Assembly: GCF_016195855.1 (NCBI RefSeq)
Contig: NZ_JACPYU010000016.1
Location: 496,001-560,000, forward strand
From: Aquabacterium sp.
GTDB lineage: Bacteria; Pseudomonadota; Gammaproteobacteria; Burkholderiales; Burkholderiaceae_C
Reading direction: 5' to 3'
Length of the DNA: 64,000 nucleotides
Part shown: one piece after another, positions 9,777 to 18,851 of the stretch
Layout of the letters: each line of letters begins with the position of its first letter
Position numbering within the stretch: the first letter of the stretch is position 1
Notes under the pieces: model-generated
What the model was told of the DNA's origin: nothing
Seen by the model: the letters and a program-made list of their open reading frames with translations, nothing else
Database searches by the model: none
Program-made: the position numbers and the translations under genes

Positions 9777-10346
9777 ATGAAACCTTCCATCCCGGCCATT
9801 TCGTTGATCTCTCTGGCCGCTTTGACATTGTCTTCACCCATTCTGGCGCAGCCCGCTAAAGCTACCGACAAAAGCGCGGACAAGGCCGCTGTGGCCCCAA
9901 AAGTCACACCACCAAACCCCGCTGAGTTTGACAAGCAAATGAGCCAAATCCAGACGCACATGCAGCAGATGCAAGCGCAGATGGACAAAATCCGGCAAAC
10001 CCAAGATCCTCAAGAGCGCCAACGGCTGCTCCAGGACCACTGGAACTCGATGCAAGCGGCCATGAGCACCATGGATGGCATGTGGGGCCCCAATGGCTGT
10101 TTTGGTGGCGCCGGCATGATGGGTGGGGGCATGGGCATGATGGGTGGCGGCCACATGATGATGGGTGGCAACATGATGGGCTGGGACCACATGCGAGGCT
10201 ATTACTCCGGGCTCACGCCTGAACAGATGAAGCAGCGCCAATACATGATGGACCGATACATGCCCATGCAACAAATGATGATGGATCACATGTTGTGGCA
10301 TCAACGCTGGCAGAGCACCCCGCCAGCGGCTCCTGAAACCAAATGA
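9777..10346 (+). CDS. Met/Gly-rich periplasmic protein, putative copper binder
   Basis: A 189-residue exported protein. A signal peptide ends near SPILAQ, a Gln/Met-rich amphipathic helix follows (FDKQMSQIQTHMQQMQAQMDKI), then a Met/Gly/His repeat (GGGMGMMGGGHMMMGG) with a lone Cys just before it. The C-terminal helix has many Met and His residues (MMMDHMLWHQRW). The TQDPQERQRLLQDHW segment resembles TKDPAKRQKLMDKHM in the protein at 45092-45547, so the two are probably paralogues. The composition favours soft-metal, likely Cu(I), binding; no named family is claimed. Confidence 0.75.
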   Translation: MKPSIPAISLISLAALTLSSPILAQPAKATDKSADKAAVAPKVTPPNPAEFDKQMSQIQTHMQQMQAQMDKIRQTQDPQERQRLLQDHWNSMQAAMSTMDGMWGPNGCFGGAGMMGGGMGMMGGGHMMMGGNMMGWDHMRGYYSGLTPEQMKQRQYMMDRYMPMQQMMMDHMLWHQRWQSTPPAAPETK

Positions 10347-10394
10347 AGCCTCAGTTAACAATTCTTGCTCCGGCCCACCTCTGAGCAGAGATCA

Positions 10395-10417
10395 GGCAGG
10401 CACTCAAGGTGCCTGCC
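10395..10417. terminator. Strong hairpin, possible bidirectional terminator
   Basis: GGCAGGCAC (10395-10403) and GTGCCTGCC (10409-10417) form a perfect 9-bp stem with a 5-nt loop, 49 bp after the Met-rich gene. There is no clear T-run on either side, so factor-independent termination is uncertain. It sits between two convergent gene blocks, where a terminator would be expected. Confidence 0.55.
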
Positions 10418-10765
10418 CCTAGACCAAAGACGCGTCGGACTGCGCCAAACTGGCGGTTTTCAAGGCGTATTTGCGAGGACTTTGGGGGCAATGCGGCGTG
10501 GCGCTGCTGCCGTGAGCGCAGGACCAAAGCATTGAAAGGCAAACTCCTTAGGTAATCAATCGTCGCCGCCCGTCTTTGCCCCCCAACACCGCTTCTTGCG
10601 CTCCCCAAATGGTTATGAAAAAGGCCAGGGTCGTTATTGCGAGCCCTTGGGAGCGCCTAGATCAACGGTTCATGCATTCACTGACACGCTGAGAGGCCGA
10701 GTTGTTAAGCGTTGTCAGCTTCGATGACGACAAGACCCCACCCATCACCACCGTAGTAGCAAGAA
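10418..10765. other. Non-coding stretch between convergent blocks
   Basis: No open frame here has a ribosome site, family features or plausible composition. The neighbouring 10347-10394 is also empty. The region separates the copper block on the plus strand from the iron/lead permease block on the minus strand and may be an old junction. I see no inverted-repeat ends or transposase remnant that I can name. Confidence 0.5.
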
Positions 10766-11095
10766 TTATTCGACCAAGAGAGCGTCGAGGCAGCCGCTGA
10801 CATAGACCAAATTGCCGACTTTCAATGTCTGCCCCTGCTTAATGGGCACGATCCACTTGTTTCTTGTCTTTGGCACCCCCGTCAGTTCCTCCACAACAAC
10901 AAGTGCGAATTGACCAGAATTCCGATCACCGTACTGGCGGCAGTCTTTTGCAACCGGACCTACGAAATCCTTGCTATCCACAATATCCAAGACCTGTGCG
11001 CGCAAACGGCCTTCAGCCTCAACAGGAATTGGTTTCCAGCCCGCGCAGCCCCCGAGTGCAAGCGCTGTAGCAATCATGCCAATAAGATATTTCAT
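10766..11095 (-). CDS. Small lipoprotein with two conserved cysteines (family member 1)
   Basis: A 109-residue lipoprotein; the start at 11095 is preceded by AAAGG, while the longer ATG at 11113 has none. The lipobox reads ALALGGCAG. The mature part has RAQVLDIV, VAKDCRQ, GQFALVVVE, LKVGNLVYVSGC. These blocks recur in order in the proteins at 13837-14280 and 28204-28563, including the Cys after KD and the late Cys near the C terminus. It lies 90 bp downstream of the FTR1-type permease on the same strand. Function is unknown; a periplasmic, membrane-anchored metal or redox role is a guess from context. Confidence 0.75.
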   Translation of the reverse strand: MKYLIGMIATALALGGCAGWKPIPVEAEGRLRAQVLDIVDSKDFVGPVAKDCRQYGDRNSGQFALVVVEELTGVPKTRNKWIVPIKQGQTLKVGNLVYVSGCLDALLVE

Positions 11096-11184
11096 ACCAA
11101 GGGTACCTTTCATAGAAAGTCAACGATTAACCACATTTGAGCGAATAGGGGTCGTGAATGTGAGAGCTTGGGAGGCACTTTGAA

Positions 11185-13128
11185 TCAGTTTTGCCGCATG
11201 GTCGGCTGCCTTGCCGAACGAAAATTGATAGCGAACGCCACCACGACAACGAGCAAAACAGCAAGCTGGGCCAGCACCGTTTGCCACGATGGATAGATGC
11301 CAAGCAAGTCGATCCGAGGAATTGCCATCGAATTGACATGTACCAGCCCAGCCTCTTGCAGCCCTGCAATGCCCTTGCCGGCCAAAATCACCGAGAGCGC
11401 GGCTACCAGTGTGGAACTCACCGCAAAAAACTGACCAATCGGCAACCGAGCACTGGTGCGCAGCAGCACCCAAGCCAGCAATGCCAAAAGCGCCATGCCT
11501 GACCCCAAACCGGCAAGCAGCGGCCATCCATTTCCCTCTGACCAAAGGGCTGTGTAAAACAGCACCGTCTCGAACACCTCGCGGTACACCGCGACGAATG
11601 CCAACGAGAACAAGAACCACGCTGTACGCTTGTTGAGTGCCGACGACAGTTTTTCCTTGAGGTAAATCTGCCAGCGACCAGCGACGCTTTTGTTGTGCAT
11701 CCACATCCCGACGCCGAGCAAAACAACAGCCGCAAACAATGAAGAAAGACCTTCGGTCAACTCCCGACTGGCGCCACTGACGCCGACCAGATAGGTCGCG
11801 ACACCCCAAGTGATGCCACCCGCCGCTAGTGCGGCCACCCATCCTGCATGCACATAAACCACGACATCGCTGCGCTCAGCCTTTTTGAGAAAGGCCAGCA
11901 TGGCAACCACCACAAGCAAAGCTTCCAAGCCCTCTCTGAGCAAAATAGTCAGAGCCCCAATAAAAGCCGCGACAGCATCGTTCTCCGAGGGAGCGAGTAC
12001 CTTATCTGCTTCATCGAGCATGCCCTGCAACCGTTGATGCGCAGCCTGCACTTCGGTCGGAGTGCCGTTTGCCACCAACGCTCGATAAGACACCATCGCG
12101 GCTTCGATCTTTTCAAACAACTGGCGATTGCGGGTGGCAAGCGCAGGTTCGACAGGCTCGAAACCATCAAGGTAGGCGGATAAAGCCAACTTGGCCGCAG
12201 CCGCGCGATTCCCGCTTTGCAATGCAATCACGCTCTCTCCGAGCTTGGTCTTGGCTATTGCCGTACCTTTCTGGTTTGCTTCCAACGCAGTTGGGTTAGC
12301 GCGTAGATAGGCGGTTAGCGCTCTAGCTGTGGGTTCATCCAACCTATCTGCCAATACATGCTCAGATGTTTGCGTCAAAGAGTCCAGATTGGCAATCGCT
12401 TGACGGGTTTGGACATTGGCGTGCCAGAGCTTCGCCCCTTCGGTTTTGTCGCTCTGCTTATAGGGCAACGTACCAACAAAGAACGCCAGCGCCCAACGAT
12501 CTTCGTCCGAGAGTGCAGCAAAGCTTTGCATCGCAGTACCCGGGACGCCGGTGGTAATGATTTGATGCAATGCGAACAAGCTGCGCTCCCGCGCCCGCAG
12601 GTGTTCGGCCAGCGCGGTCGGTTTGGGGCTCAGCGACGCAGCCAATGGGCCATCGCCATGTCCCTGCTGTCCATGACATGCCACGCACTGCCCCTGGAAT
12701 ATCTGCGCACCCCGAGCCAAGTCCGGCAAGGCGGTGGGAGCGACCGGAAATGGATATGCCGCCTGTACAGCACTGGACAGCGCATGCGCCAGTTGCGCCA
12801 CGGAGGCTGAATCGACTTTGCTCGCTACCGCTCGACGTAGCTCTGCCGCCTGCTGTTGCAAACGGCCCTTGTTGGAATGGCTTGGCAACTCGTCCAACTG
12901 ACGTTCGGCCAAAGCCGCGAACTCTTGCATCTCCGCATATTCCGAAGCCTTCAGCACTGCGCCGTTGTTCACCGCACCGCCGTAATCGACGGCCACGTAG
13001 TCCAGAAGCTGCCAGACTTGCTTGGCCTTGGTCTCAGTAGCGTCTGCAGCGTGTGCGGCCCCACCGACGACTGCAAACGCTACCAGCAGCAGCGCCTGCA
13101 GCCAAGAACAGGATGCACGACAAAGCAT
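11185..13128 (-). CDS. FTR1-family permease fused to a periplasmic cytochrome c domain (iron/lead uptake, PbrT-like)
   Basis: A 647-residue protein; ATG at 13128 behind GGGGGA. A signal peptide is followed by an extracytoplasmic helical part, a cytochrome c domain with CVACH (148-152) and a likely axial Met in GTAMQSF (M200), then a seven-helix permease. The permease has the REGLE motif (398-402) and a second REVFE (516-520), the metal-binding pairs of FTR1/EfeU-type transporters. Lead-uptake PbrT of Cupriavidus shares this layout. The Fur-like box just upstream argues for iron control, so ferric uptake with haem-linked redox is at least as likely as Pb(II) uptake. Confidence 0.88.
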   Translation of the reverse strand: MLCRASCSWLQALLLVAFAVVGGAAHAADATETKAKQVWQLLDYVAVDYGGAVNNGAVLKASEYAEMQEFAALAERQLDELPSHSNKGRLQQQAAELRRAVASKVDSASVAQLAHALSSAVQAAYPFPVAPTALPDLARGAQIFQGQCVACHGQQGHGDGPLAASLSPKPTALAEHLRARERSLFALHQIITTGVPGTAMQSFAALSDEDRWALAFFVGTLPYKQSDKTEGAKLWHANVQTRQAIANLDSLTQTSEHVLADRLDEPTARALTAYLRANPTALEANQKGTAIAKTKLGESVIALQSGNRAAAAKLALSAYLDGFEPVEPALATRNRQLFEKIEAAMVSYRALVANGTPTEVQAAHQRLQGMLDEADKVLAPSENDAVAAFIGALTILLREGLEALLVVVAMLAFLKKAERSDVVVYVHAGWVAALAAGGITWGVATYLVGVSGASRELTEGLSSLFAAVVLLGVGMWMHNKSVAGRWQIYLKEKLSSALNKRTAWFLFSLAFVAVYREVFETVLFYTALWSEGNGWPLLAGLGSGMALLALLAWVLLRTSARLPIGQFFAVSSTLVAALSVILAGKGIAGLQEAGLVHVNSMAIPRIDLLGIYPSWQTVLAQLAVLLVVVVAFAINFRSARQPTMRQN

Positions 13129-13151
13129 AGAAATCCCCCAACAACATAAAT

Positions 13152-13170
13152 GCGAATGATTGTAATTCTC
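13152..13170 (-). promoter_or_regulatory. Fur-like box upstream of the FTR1-type permease
   Basis: On the minus strand the 19-mer starts GAGAATTACAATCATTC; by eye it matches 14 of 19 positions of the E. coli Fur consensus GATAATGATAATCATTATC. It lies about 24 bp upstream of the permease start, where a bound repressor would block transcription. It is the only site of this type I noticed in the window. Confidence 0.65.
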
Positions 13171-13294
13171 ATCTAAATTCATGTCGAGCACTTTGCTTTG
13201 CCTCAAGGCGGCACACGTCCGCCAGACGACGCGAGCTTGAACTCCTCATACTCGTCCATGTGGCGCTGTGCGGTGTGGTTCAGGCTGTCTTGGT

Positions 13295-13840
13295 TCACTT
13301 GGAACTTCCAACTCGACGATCAAGGAAGGCTATAACCGAACACTCTTGAACAAGCCGCAAACCTTCATGGGAGTCAATCTGCTCCAGTGCAAAGCCCAAA
13401 AAGTCTTGCCTGCTGAACGAGCGCCGCAAGCGCACCACAGCCACCTCACCAGGCTTGCTGAACAGACGCAATGGCAGCCCTGCACTTGTCTTTGGGCCAG
13501 CTTGAAGCACATGCTCACCGGGATCAATATCAACCGCCATGGTCGAGAAAGGAATGGTGTCCACCAGTGGACTCCCGTCCAGGTCCACTGCGGCATGACC
13601 ATGCACATCAAACCAGTCATTCCTGATGATGACGATGCGACTGTTTACCTTGGAAGTGCCCCGAAGCTGACGCACTTCAGCGATCTGGGCCGAAGAAAGT
13701 GGCGAAATGGGAACGCATGTTTTCACCACGCCTCGCCGATGGCAGCGCTCTTTGGCTTCACTGGCGCTATTGCCTGGCATGTTCGCGCACCCGGTAATCA
13801 GGACGACGCTTACCACGAACAATGTTGCAGCAGCCCTCAA
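13295..13840 (-). CDS. Lipoprotein, possible DUF2846/PEGA-like
   Basis: A 181-residue lipoprotein. The apparent start is TTG at 13840, overlapping the stop of the upstream lipoprotein gene (TTGA) and sitting 8 bp after GGAG; no ATG gives a complete signal peptide. The lipobox is VVLITGCAN. The middle reads HAAVDLDGSPLVDTIPFSTMAVDIDPGEHVLQ, a small beta-sandwich pattern like PEGA/DUF2846 lipoproteins (a displayed loop followed by a PGEH turn). It is clearly co-translated with the preceding gene. Metal involvement is only suggested by its place behind czcA. Confidence 0.7.
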   Translation of the reverse strand: MRAAATLFVVSVVLITGCANMPGNSASEAKERCHRRGVVKTCVPISPLSSAQIAEVRQLRGTSKVNSRIVIIRNDWFDVHGHAAVDLDGSPLVDTIPFSTMAVDIDPGEHVLQAGPKTSAGLPLRLFSKPGEVAVVRLRRSFSRQDFLGFALEQIDSHEGLRLVQECSVIAFLDRRVGSSK

Positions 13841-14280
13841 CGCGCAACTCCAGTTGAGTAAGGGGCGACGATTTGGTCGAGCACGGCCTGCCTGTTCGCG
13901 GTGAACGCATCCTCATCGCTCGACTGAGCAGCGTTGTGCAATCTAACAGGCTGGCTGCAATCGACAATGTTGATATCAACCTGATCTCCAACCGTCAGAA
14001 CCAAGTCACTCGGCACGGCAACGATCTGCTTGGCGCGCAATGTTGAGCGACCTCCGAAGCTGTAGGAAACCACCGCATAGCGAGCGTGAAGTGGATCTGG
14101 CGCCAGTTCCTCGCGGCAGTCTTTTCTGACCACCCGTTCCGCAGTTCGTGTCACGCCGACCTCCAATACCTTGGCGTGACGCCCCCCATTGTTGAAACTG
14201 TATGGGTCGTTTTCGGTGGAGGCGCAGGCCGTCATCAGCAACGATGCACCGGCCAAAGCACAGGTCAATATCTTGGTCAT
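13837..14280 (-). CDS. Small lipoprotein with two conserved cysteines (family member 2)
   Basis: A 147-residue lipoprotein. Start at 14280 follows AAGGAGA; the longer frame to 14322 has no such site. The lipobox is LLMTACAS. Shared blocks with the proteins at 10766 and 28204: HAKVLEVG, VVRKDCREE, RYAVVSYSFGG, IVAVPSDL, LTVGDQVDINIVDC. This member has a C-terminal extension of about 30 residues after the second Cys. It lies 50 bp after czcA on the same strand and overlaps the next lipoprotein gene, so it probably belongs to the czc transcript. Confidence 0.78.
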   Translation of the reverse strand: MTKILTCALAGASLLMTACASTENDPYSFNNGGRHAKVLEVGVTRTAERVVRKDCREELAPDPLHARYAVVSYSFGGRSTLRAKQIVAVPSDLVLTVGDQVDINIVDCSQPVRLHNAAQSSDEDAFTANRQAVLDQIVAPYSTGVAR

Positions 14281-14330
14281 GGCTCTCTCCTTGATCACAG
14301 AAGGTGAGTCGGTTAAATGCAAATGCGCAT

Positions 14331-17300
14331 TTACGTCTTCAACTCGCCTGCCAGAGGTGCCCCAATTCCTGGGCGCACCTCTGGGCCGCCTTCGGGCTCG
14401 TCCTCATCGCCACCATGCGCCAAGCGGTAGAGCACTGGCAGCATGAGCAAAGTTAAGATGGTCGAAGACAAGATTCCTCCGATCACCACCGTGGCCAGCG
14501 GTCGCTGCACCTCAGCGCCTGTGCCAGTGGCAATGGCCATGGGGATGAAACCAAGGGATGCCACCAGCGCGGTCATCAGGACGGGCCTCAAGCGAGTCAA
14601 TGCCCCTTCCTCAATGGCCGAATCAAGGCCGTATCCATTGTCTCGCAGGCTGCGGATGAACGAGATCATCACCAGCCCATTGAGCACAGCAACGCCAGAC
14701 AAAGCGATGAAGCCCACCGCAGCAGAGATGGACAACGGGATGCCCCGCGCCCACAGTGCCAGCACGCCACCCGTCAGCGCAAAGGGAATGCCCGTGAACA
14801 CCAGCAAGCCGTCCTTGATGTCGCGGAACATTGCGAACAGCAAGGTGAAGACCAGCAACAAGGACACTGGCACCACCACCATCAGGCGCTGGCGGGCAGA
14901 CTGCAGGTTCTCGAACTGACCGCCCCAGACGGTCCAGTAACCCGGCGGGATCTTGACCTGCTGCAAGGCGCTTTGCGCGTCGCCGACAAACGAGCCGATG
15001 TCACGACCTCGCACATTGGCGCTGATGACAATGCGGCGCTTGCCGTTCTCGCGGCTGACCTGGTTGGGGCCTGGCGCGAAGTCGATGGCCGCCACCTCGG
15101 ACAATGGGATGAAACGAGCCCCACCGGCCTGTATGTCTTTAGCTGGCAAGGGAATGGGCAGGCGCTTGATCGCATCCAGATCGGTGCGCACACCTTCAGG
15201 CAGGCGCACAACGATGCCAAAACGACGGTCGCCTTCAAACAAGGTGCCTGCTTCTTGCCCACCGAAGGCGATGGCCAAGGTCTCTTGCACGTCTCCCACG
15301 TTCAGGCCGTAACGAGACGCCTTCTCGCGGTCGATGTCCACGGTGAGCATGGGCAGCCCCGTGGTCTGCTCCACTTTGACCTCTGACGCACCGGGCACCT
15401 GTTGCAAGGCCTGAGCGAGCTGATTGGCCGTGGTGTTGAGCACCTCCATGTCATCGCCAAACAGCTTGACGGCCACGTCACTGCGCACCCCTGAGATCAA
15501 TTCGTTGAAGCGCATCTGAATCGGCTGCGAGAACTCGTAGTTCTGCCCGGGCAGCTTGGCCACTTCCTCTTGAACAGCGGCAATCAGCTCATCGCGCGTC
15601 TTACGCGGTTGTGGCCATTGCTCCGTGGGCTTGAGCATGACGTAGCCATCCGAGATGTTTTGCGGCATCGGATCGGTAGCCACCTCTGCCGTGCCCGTGC
15701 GCGCAAACACACGCTCAATCTCGGGAAATTTGGCCTTCAGGTGGGTTTCGAGCTGGCGCTGCATGGCCACAGACTGCGTCAGGCTGGTGCCTGGAATACG
15801 CAAGGCCTGTACCGAGAAGTCACCCTCGTTCAGACTGGGTACGAACTCACTGCCCATGCGCGAGGCAACCACCCCCGACAAGGCAATCATGACCACCGCC
15901 AAGGTCAGCACCACCGGCTTGGCCGCCAGGGCCTTTGCGAGCAAAGGCGCATACAGGCGCTTGGCGCCTTGCATCAGGGCGTTCTCCTTCTCGGCCACCT
16001 TGTCGCCAATGAACAGTGCCACCGCCGCTGGGATGAACGTGACCGACAAGATCATCGCCCCCAACAGGGCCATCACCACCGTGAAAGCCATCGGGTGGAA
16101 CATGCGCCCCTCCACACCCGACAGCGCAAAGATGGGCAGGTAGACGATCATGATGATCAACTGCCCAAACAGCAGTGGCCTGCGAGCTTCTTGCGCGGCC
16201 AGAAACACTTCATGAAAGCGCTCCTTGAGCGTGAGTGTCCTACCATGGTGGGCCTGCGCATGGGCCAGGCGGCGCACGCAGTTCTCCACGATCACGACGG
16301 CGCCGTCCACGATGATCCCGAAATCCAAGGCCCCCAGGCTCATCAGGTTGGCGCTGACTTTCTGACTGACCATGCCACTGAAGGTGAACAGCATCGACAG
16401 CGGGATCACCAAGGCCGTGATGAGCGCTGCGCGCAGGTTGCCAAGGAACAAGAACAAGATGGCAATCACCAGAACCGCCCCTTCAAAGAGGTTCTTCTTG
16501 ACCGTCGCAATGGCCTTGTCCACCAGGTCGGTGCGGTTGTAGACCGTGACCGCGTGAACGCCGCTGGGCAAGGTCTTGTTGATCTCGGCCATCCGCTTGT
16601 CCACGGCCAGAGAGACCGTGCGACTGTTCTCACCAATCAGCATGAAGACGGTGCCCAGCACGACCTCGCGGCCGTTGTCCGTGGCCGCCCCCGTGCGCAA
16701 CTCCTCACCCAACCCCACATCGGCCACATCGCGGATGCGGATGGGCACGCTGTCGGCTTGTTTCACGACGATGTTGCCGATGTCCGCCACGCCCCGGACC
16801 TGGCCAGGCGCCCGGATCAGGTACTGCTCACCCCGGCGCTCGATGTAGCCCGCGCCCACATTGGTGTTGTTGCGCTCCAGCGCCTGGACCACGTCGGCCA
16901 TGGTCAGGCCGTGCGCGATCAACTTGTCGGGCCAGGGGGCCACCTGATATTGCTTCGCGTAGCCACCGATGGCGTTGATTTCGGTCACACCCGCCACGTT
17001 GCGCAATTGCGGTTTGATGATCCAGTCCTGGATCTCGCGCAAATCGGTTGGCGTGTACGGTGTGCCATCGGCCTTCTTGGCACCTTCCTTGGTCTCCACC
17101 GTCCACATGTAGATTTCGCCCAGGCCCGTCGAAATCGGCCCCATTTCTGGCGCGATGCCTTGTGGCAAGCGCTCCTTGGCACCCTGGATGCGCTCGTTGA
17201 CCAGTTGGCGTGCAAAGTAGATGTCCGTGCCGTCCTTGAAGATCACGGTGATCTGCGACAGGCCATAGCGCGACAGCGAGCGGGTCTCCTCCAGACCCGG

Positions 17301-17528
17301 CAGGCCCGCCATCACGGTCTCAATCGGATAGGTCACGCGTTGCTCAGCCTCCAGAGGCGAATACCCCGGAGCCTGCGTGTTGATCTGGACCTGGACATTG
17401 GTGATGTCCGGCACGGCGTCAATGGGCAGCTTCTGGTAGCTGAAGCCCCCCAATGCGGCCATGCCCAACACAGCCAGGATGACCAGCCAACGCTGCTCGA
17501 TGGCAAACCGGATGATGCGTTCAAACAT
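14331..17528 (-). CDS. czcA: CzcA-type RND pump for divalent Zn/Cd/Co
   Basis: A 1065-residue heavy-metal RND pump. Helix 4 carries LDFGIIVDGAVVIVEN, the DFG...VDGA...VEN form that marks Co/Zn/Cd/Ni (divalent) pumps. N-terminal MFERIIRFAIEQRWLVIL and the YSPLEAEQRVTYPIE periplasmic segment are standard. It is the proton-driven inner-membrane part of the tripartite CzcCBA exporter whose adaptor and channel are encoded directly upstream (15-bp gap to czcB). The C terminus is rich in Glu/Gly. A 913-codon open frame on the opposite strand is a coding shadow. Confidence 0.95.
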   Translation of the reverse strand: MFERIIRFAIEQRWLVILAVLGMAALGGFSYQKLPIDAVPDITNVQVQINTQAPGYSPLEAEQRVTYPIETVMAGLPGLEETRSLSRYGLSQITVIFKDGTDIYFARQLVNERIQGAKERLPQGIAPEMGPISTGLGEIYMWTVETKEGAKKADGTPYTPTDLREIQDWIIKPQLRNVAGVTEINAIGGYAKQYQVAPWPDKLIAHGLTMADVVQALERNNTNVGAGYIERRGEQYLIRAPGQVRGVADIGNIVVKQADSVPIRIRDVADVGLGEELRTGAATDNGREVVLGTVFMLIGENSRTVSLAVDKRMAEINKTLPSGVHAVTVYNRTDLVDKAIATVKKNLFEGAVLVIAILFLFLGNLRAALITALVIPLSMLFTFSGMVSQKVSANLMSLGALDFGIIVDGAVVIVENCVRRLAHAQAHHGRTLTLKERFHEVFLAAQEARRPLLFGQLIIMIVYLPIFALSGVEGRMFHPMAFTVVMALLGAMILSVTFIPAAVALFIGDKVAEKENALMQGAKRLYAPLLAKALAAKPVVLTLAVVMIALSGVVASRMGSEFVPSLNEGDFSVQALRIPGTSLTQSVAMQRQLETHLKAKFPEIERVFARTGTAEVATDPMPQNISDGYVMLKPTEQWPQPRKTRDELIAAVQEEVAKLPGQNYEFSQPIQMRFNELISGVRSDVAVKLFGDDMEVLNTTANQLAQALQQVPGASEVKVEQTTGLPMLTVDIDREKASRYGLNVGDVQETLAIAFGGQEAGTLFEGDRRFGIVVRLPEGVRTDLDAIKRLPIPLPAKDIQAGGARFIPLSEVAAIDFAPGPNQVSRENGKRRIVISANVRGRDIGSFVGDAQSALQQVKIPPGYWTVWGGQFENLQSARQRLMVVVPVSLLLVFTLLFAMFRDIKDGLLVFTGIPFALTGGVLALWARGIPLSISAAVGFIALSGVAVLNGLVMISFIRSLRDNGYGLDSAIEEGALTRLRPVLMTALVASLGFIPMAIATGTGAEVQRPLATVVIGGILSSTILTLLMLPVLYRLAHGGDEDEPEGGPEVRPGIGAPLAGELKT

Positions 17529-17543
17529 ATTGATTTCCTCGCA

Positions 17544-18851
17544 TCAATCGTCGTGCTCGGCCGAAGCCTTGCCGACCTCGGCCTTGATCACAAAGCTGTT
17601 GGTCGAGGCATAGCGGTCCCCGGCTTTGAGCCCACTGGTGATTTCGGTACGTTGCGCATCCGCGTGCCCGACCTTGACCGTCCTGGCTTGAAAGCCCCCC
17701 GACACTTCGACAAACACCACATCGCGCCCTTCGAGGCTCTGCACGGCGCTGGAGGCCACCGTCACGGGTGCATCGACCTCACCTGCGACGACTTCGACGT
17801 TGACAAACAAGCCGGGACGCCAGGCCAGCTTGGGGTTGCTCAAAACCACCCGAGCTGTCGCGGCGCGGGTCTGCTCCCCAAGCAGGGCGCTGACATAAGC
17901 CACCGTGCCAGTGGCAACGCCCTCAAAGGCGCTGGAGCGCACCACGACTTTCTCGCCCACACGGATCAGGGCGAGATCCTTGGCGGCCACACTGACCTCG
18001 GCCCACACCGTGGACAGGTCCGACAGTGTGAAGACATGGGCGTCTTCCTTGACGGCCTCACCCAGGGCCAGGTGCTTTTCCACCACCATGCCATCGAAGG
18101 GTGCGCGCAACTCGTAGCGATTGAGCTCACCCGCCACAGGCGAGGCGCCCAAAGCCTTGAGCTTCTGACTTGCATTGGCCACAGCGATCTCGGCCTCTCG
18201 CCATGCCTGCTGCGCCTGCAGATAGTCCATCTGCGGCGATATCTTGTCCTCGAAGAGCTTCTTTTCTCGCTCGTACGTTGTCTTGGCCAAGACCAGGCGC
18301 TTCTGGGCTGATTGCAACTCGCTGCGCAAATCAGACAAGACCACGCTGGAGATCACCGCCAGCACCTGGCCCTTCTTGACCTGCTGCCCCAGGTTGGCCG
18401 ATACGCTCTCGACCACCCCGGCCAGACGCGGCACGACGTGTGCGGTGCGGTCTTCGTTGAAGCGCACCTCGCCAGGCATCTGCACCGCGGTGCGAACTCG
18501 CCCCGCACCGGCTTGCTCGACCACAATGCCCGCCGACTTGATCTGGTCGGCGCTCAAGGCCACGGGTGGCTCTGCCCCCTCGTGACCGGCAGCCTTCTCA
18601 TGGCGGTCCTCATAGCCATGCTCCTTGGCATCTTCATGGGCAGGCTTGCCTTCGCTGGGCTCCTTGGCATCTTGGCTTTTTGCCTCAGCTTGGCCATGCT
18701 CCTGGCGAGCCCCCTCCGGGGCCGAAGAACCATCGTTGCGGCCTTTGAGCACGAAGGCGCCAGCGACCAGGCCAAGCACAACGATGACGGCCATGGCAAT
18801 GAGTTGGGGTTGGCTGATGCGCCCAGCCTGGCGCTTGAACAGGGGATTCAT
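17544..18851 (-). CDS. czcB: CzcB periplasmic adaptor (membrane fusion protein)
   Basis: A 435-residue adaptor. One N-terminal membrane anchor (LIAMAVIVVLGLVAGAFVL) is followed by a charged, His/Glu-rich linker (EHGYEDRHEKAAGHEGAE) likely to bind divalent metal, then the lipoyl/hairpin/barrel core (MPGEVRFNEDRTAHVVPRL, RYELRAPFDGMVVEKHLALG). It ends with VGKASAEHDD. This is the CzcB layout: it bridges CzcA to CzcC and may scavenge periplasmic metal. The start overlaps the czcC stop by ATGA. Confidence 0.94.
   Translation of the reverse strand: MNPLFKRQAGRISQPQLIAMAVIVVLGLVAGAFVLKGRNDGSSAPEGARQEHGQAEAKSQDAKEPSEGKPAHEDAKEHGYEDRHEKAAGHEGAEPPVALSADQIKSAGIVVEQAGAGRVRTAVQMPGEVRFNEDRTAHVVPRLAGVVESVSANLGQQVKKGQVLAVISSVVLSDLRSELQSAQKRLVLAKTTYEREKKLFEDKISPQMDYLQAQQAWREAEIAVANASQKLKALGASPVAGELNRYELRAPFDGMVVEKHLALGEAVKEDAHVFTLSDLSTVWAEVSVAAKDLALIRVGEKVVVRSSAFEGVATGTVAYVSALLGEQTRAATARVVLSNPKLAWRPGLFVNVEVVAGEVDAPVTVASSAVQSLEGRDVVFVEVSGGFQARTVKVGHADAQRTEITSGLKAGDRYASTNSFVIKAEVGKASAEHDD

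Noticed and set aside
10104-10183. ATG/GGT-rich repeated DNA
   Set aside because: Codes for the Met/Gly/His metal-binding segment of the periplasmic protein, so it is low-complexity coding and not a DNA repeat element.
15570-18311. 913-codon open frame on the plus strand
   Set aside because: It lies antisense to czcA/czcB, whose motifs are unmistakable; the product is His/Gln/Arg-rich nonsense typical of GC-rich shadows.
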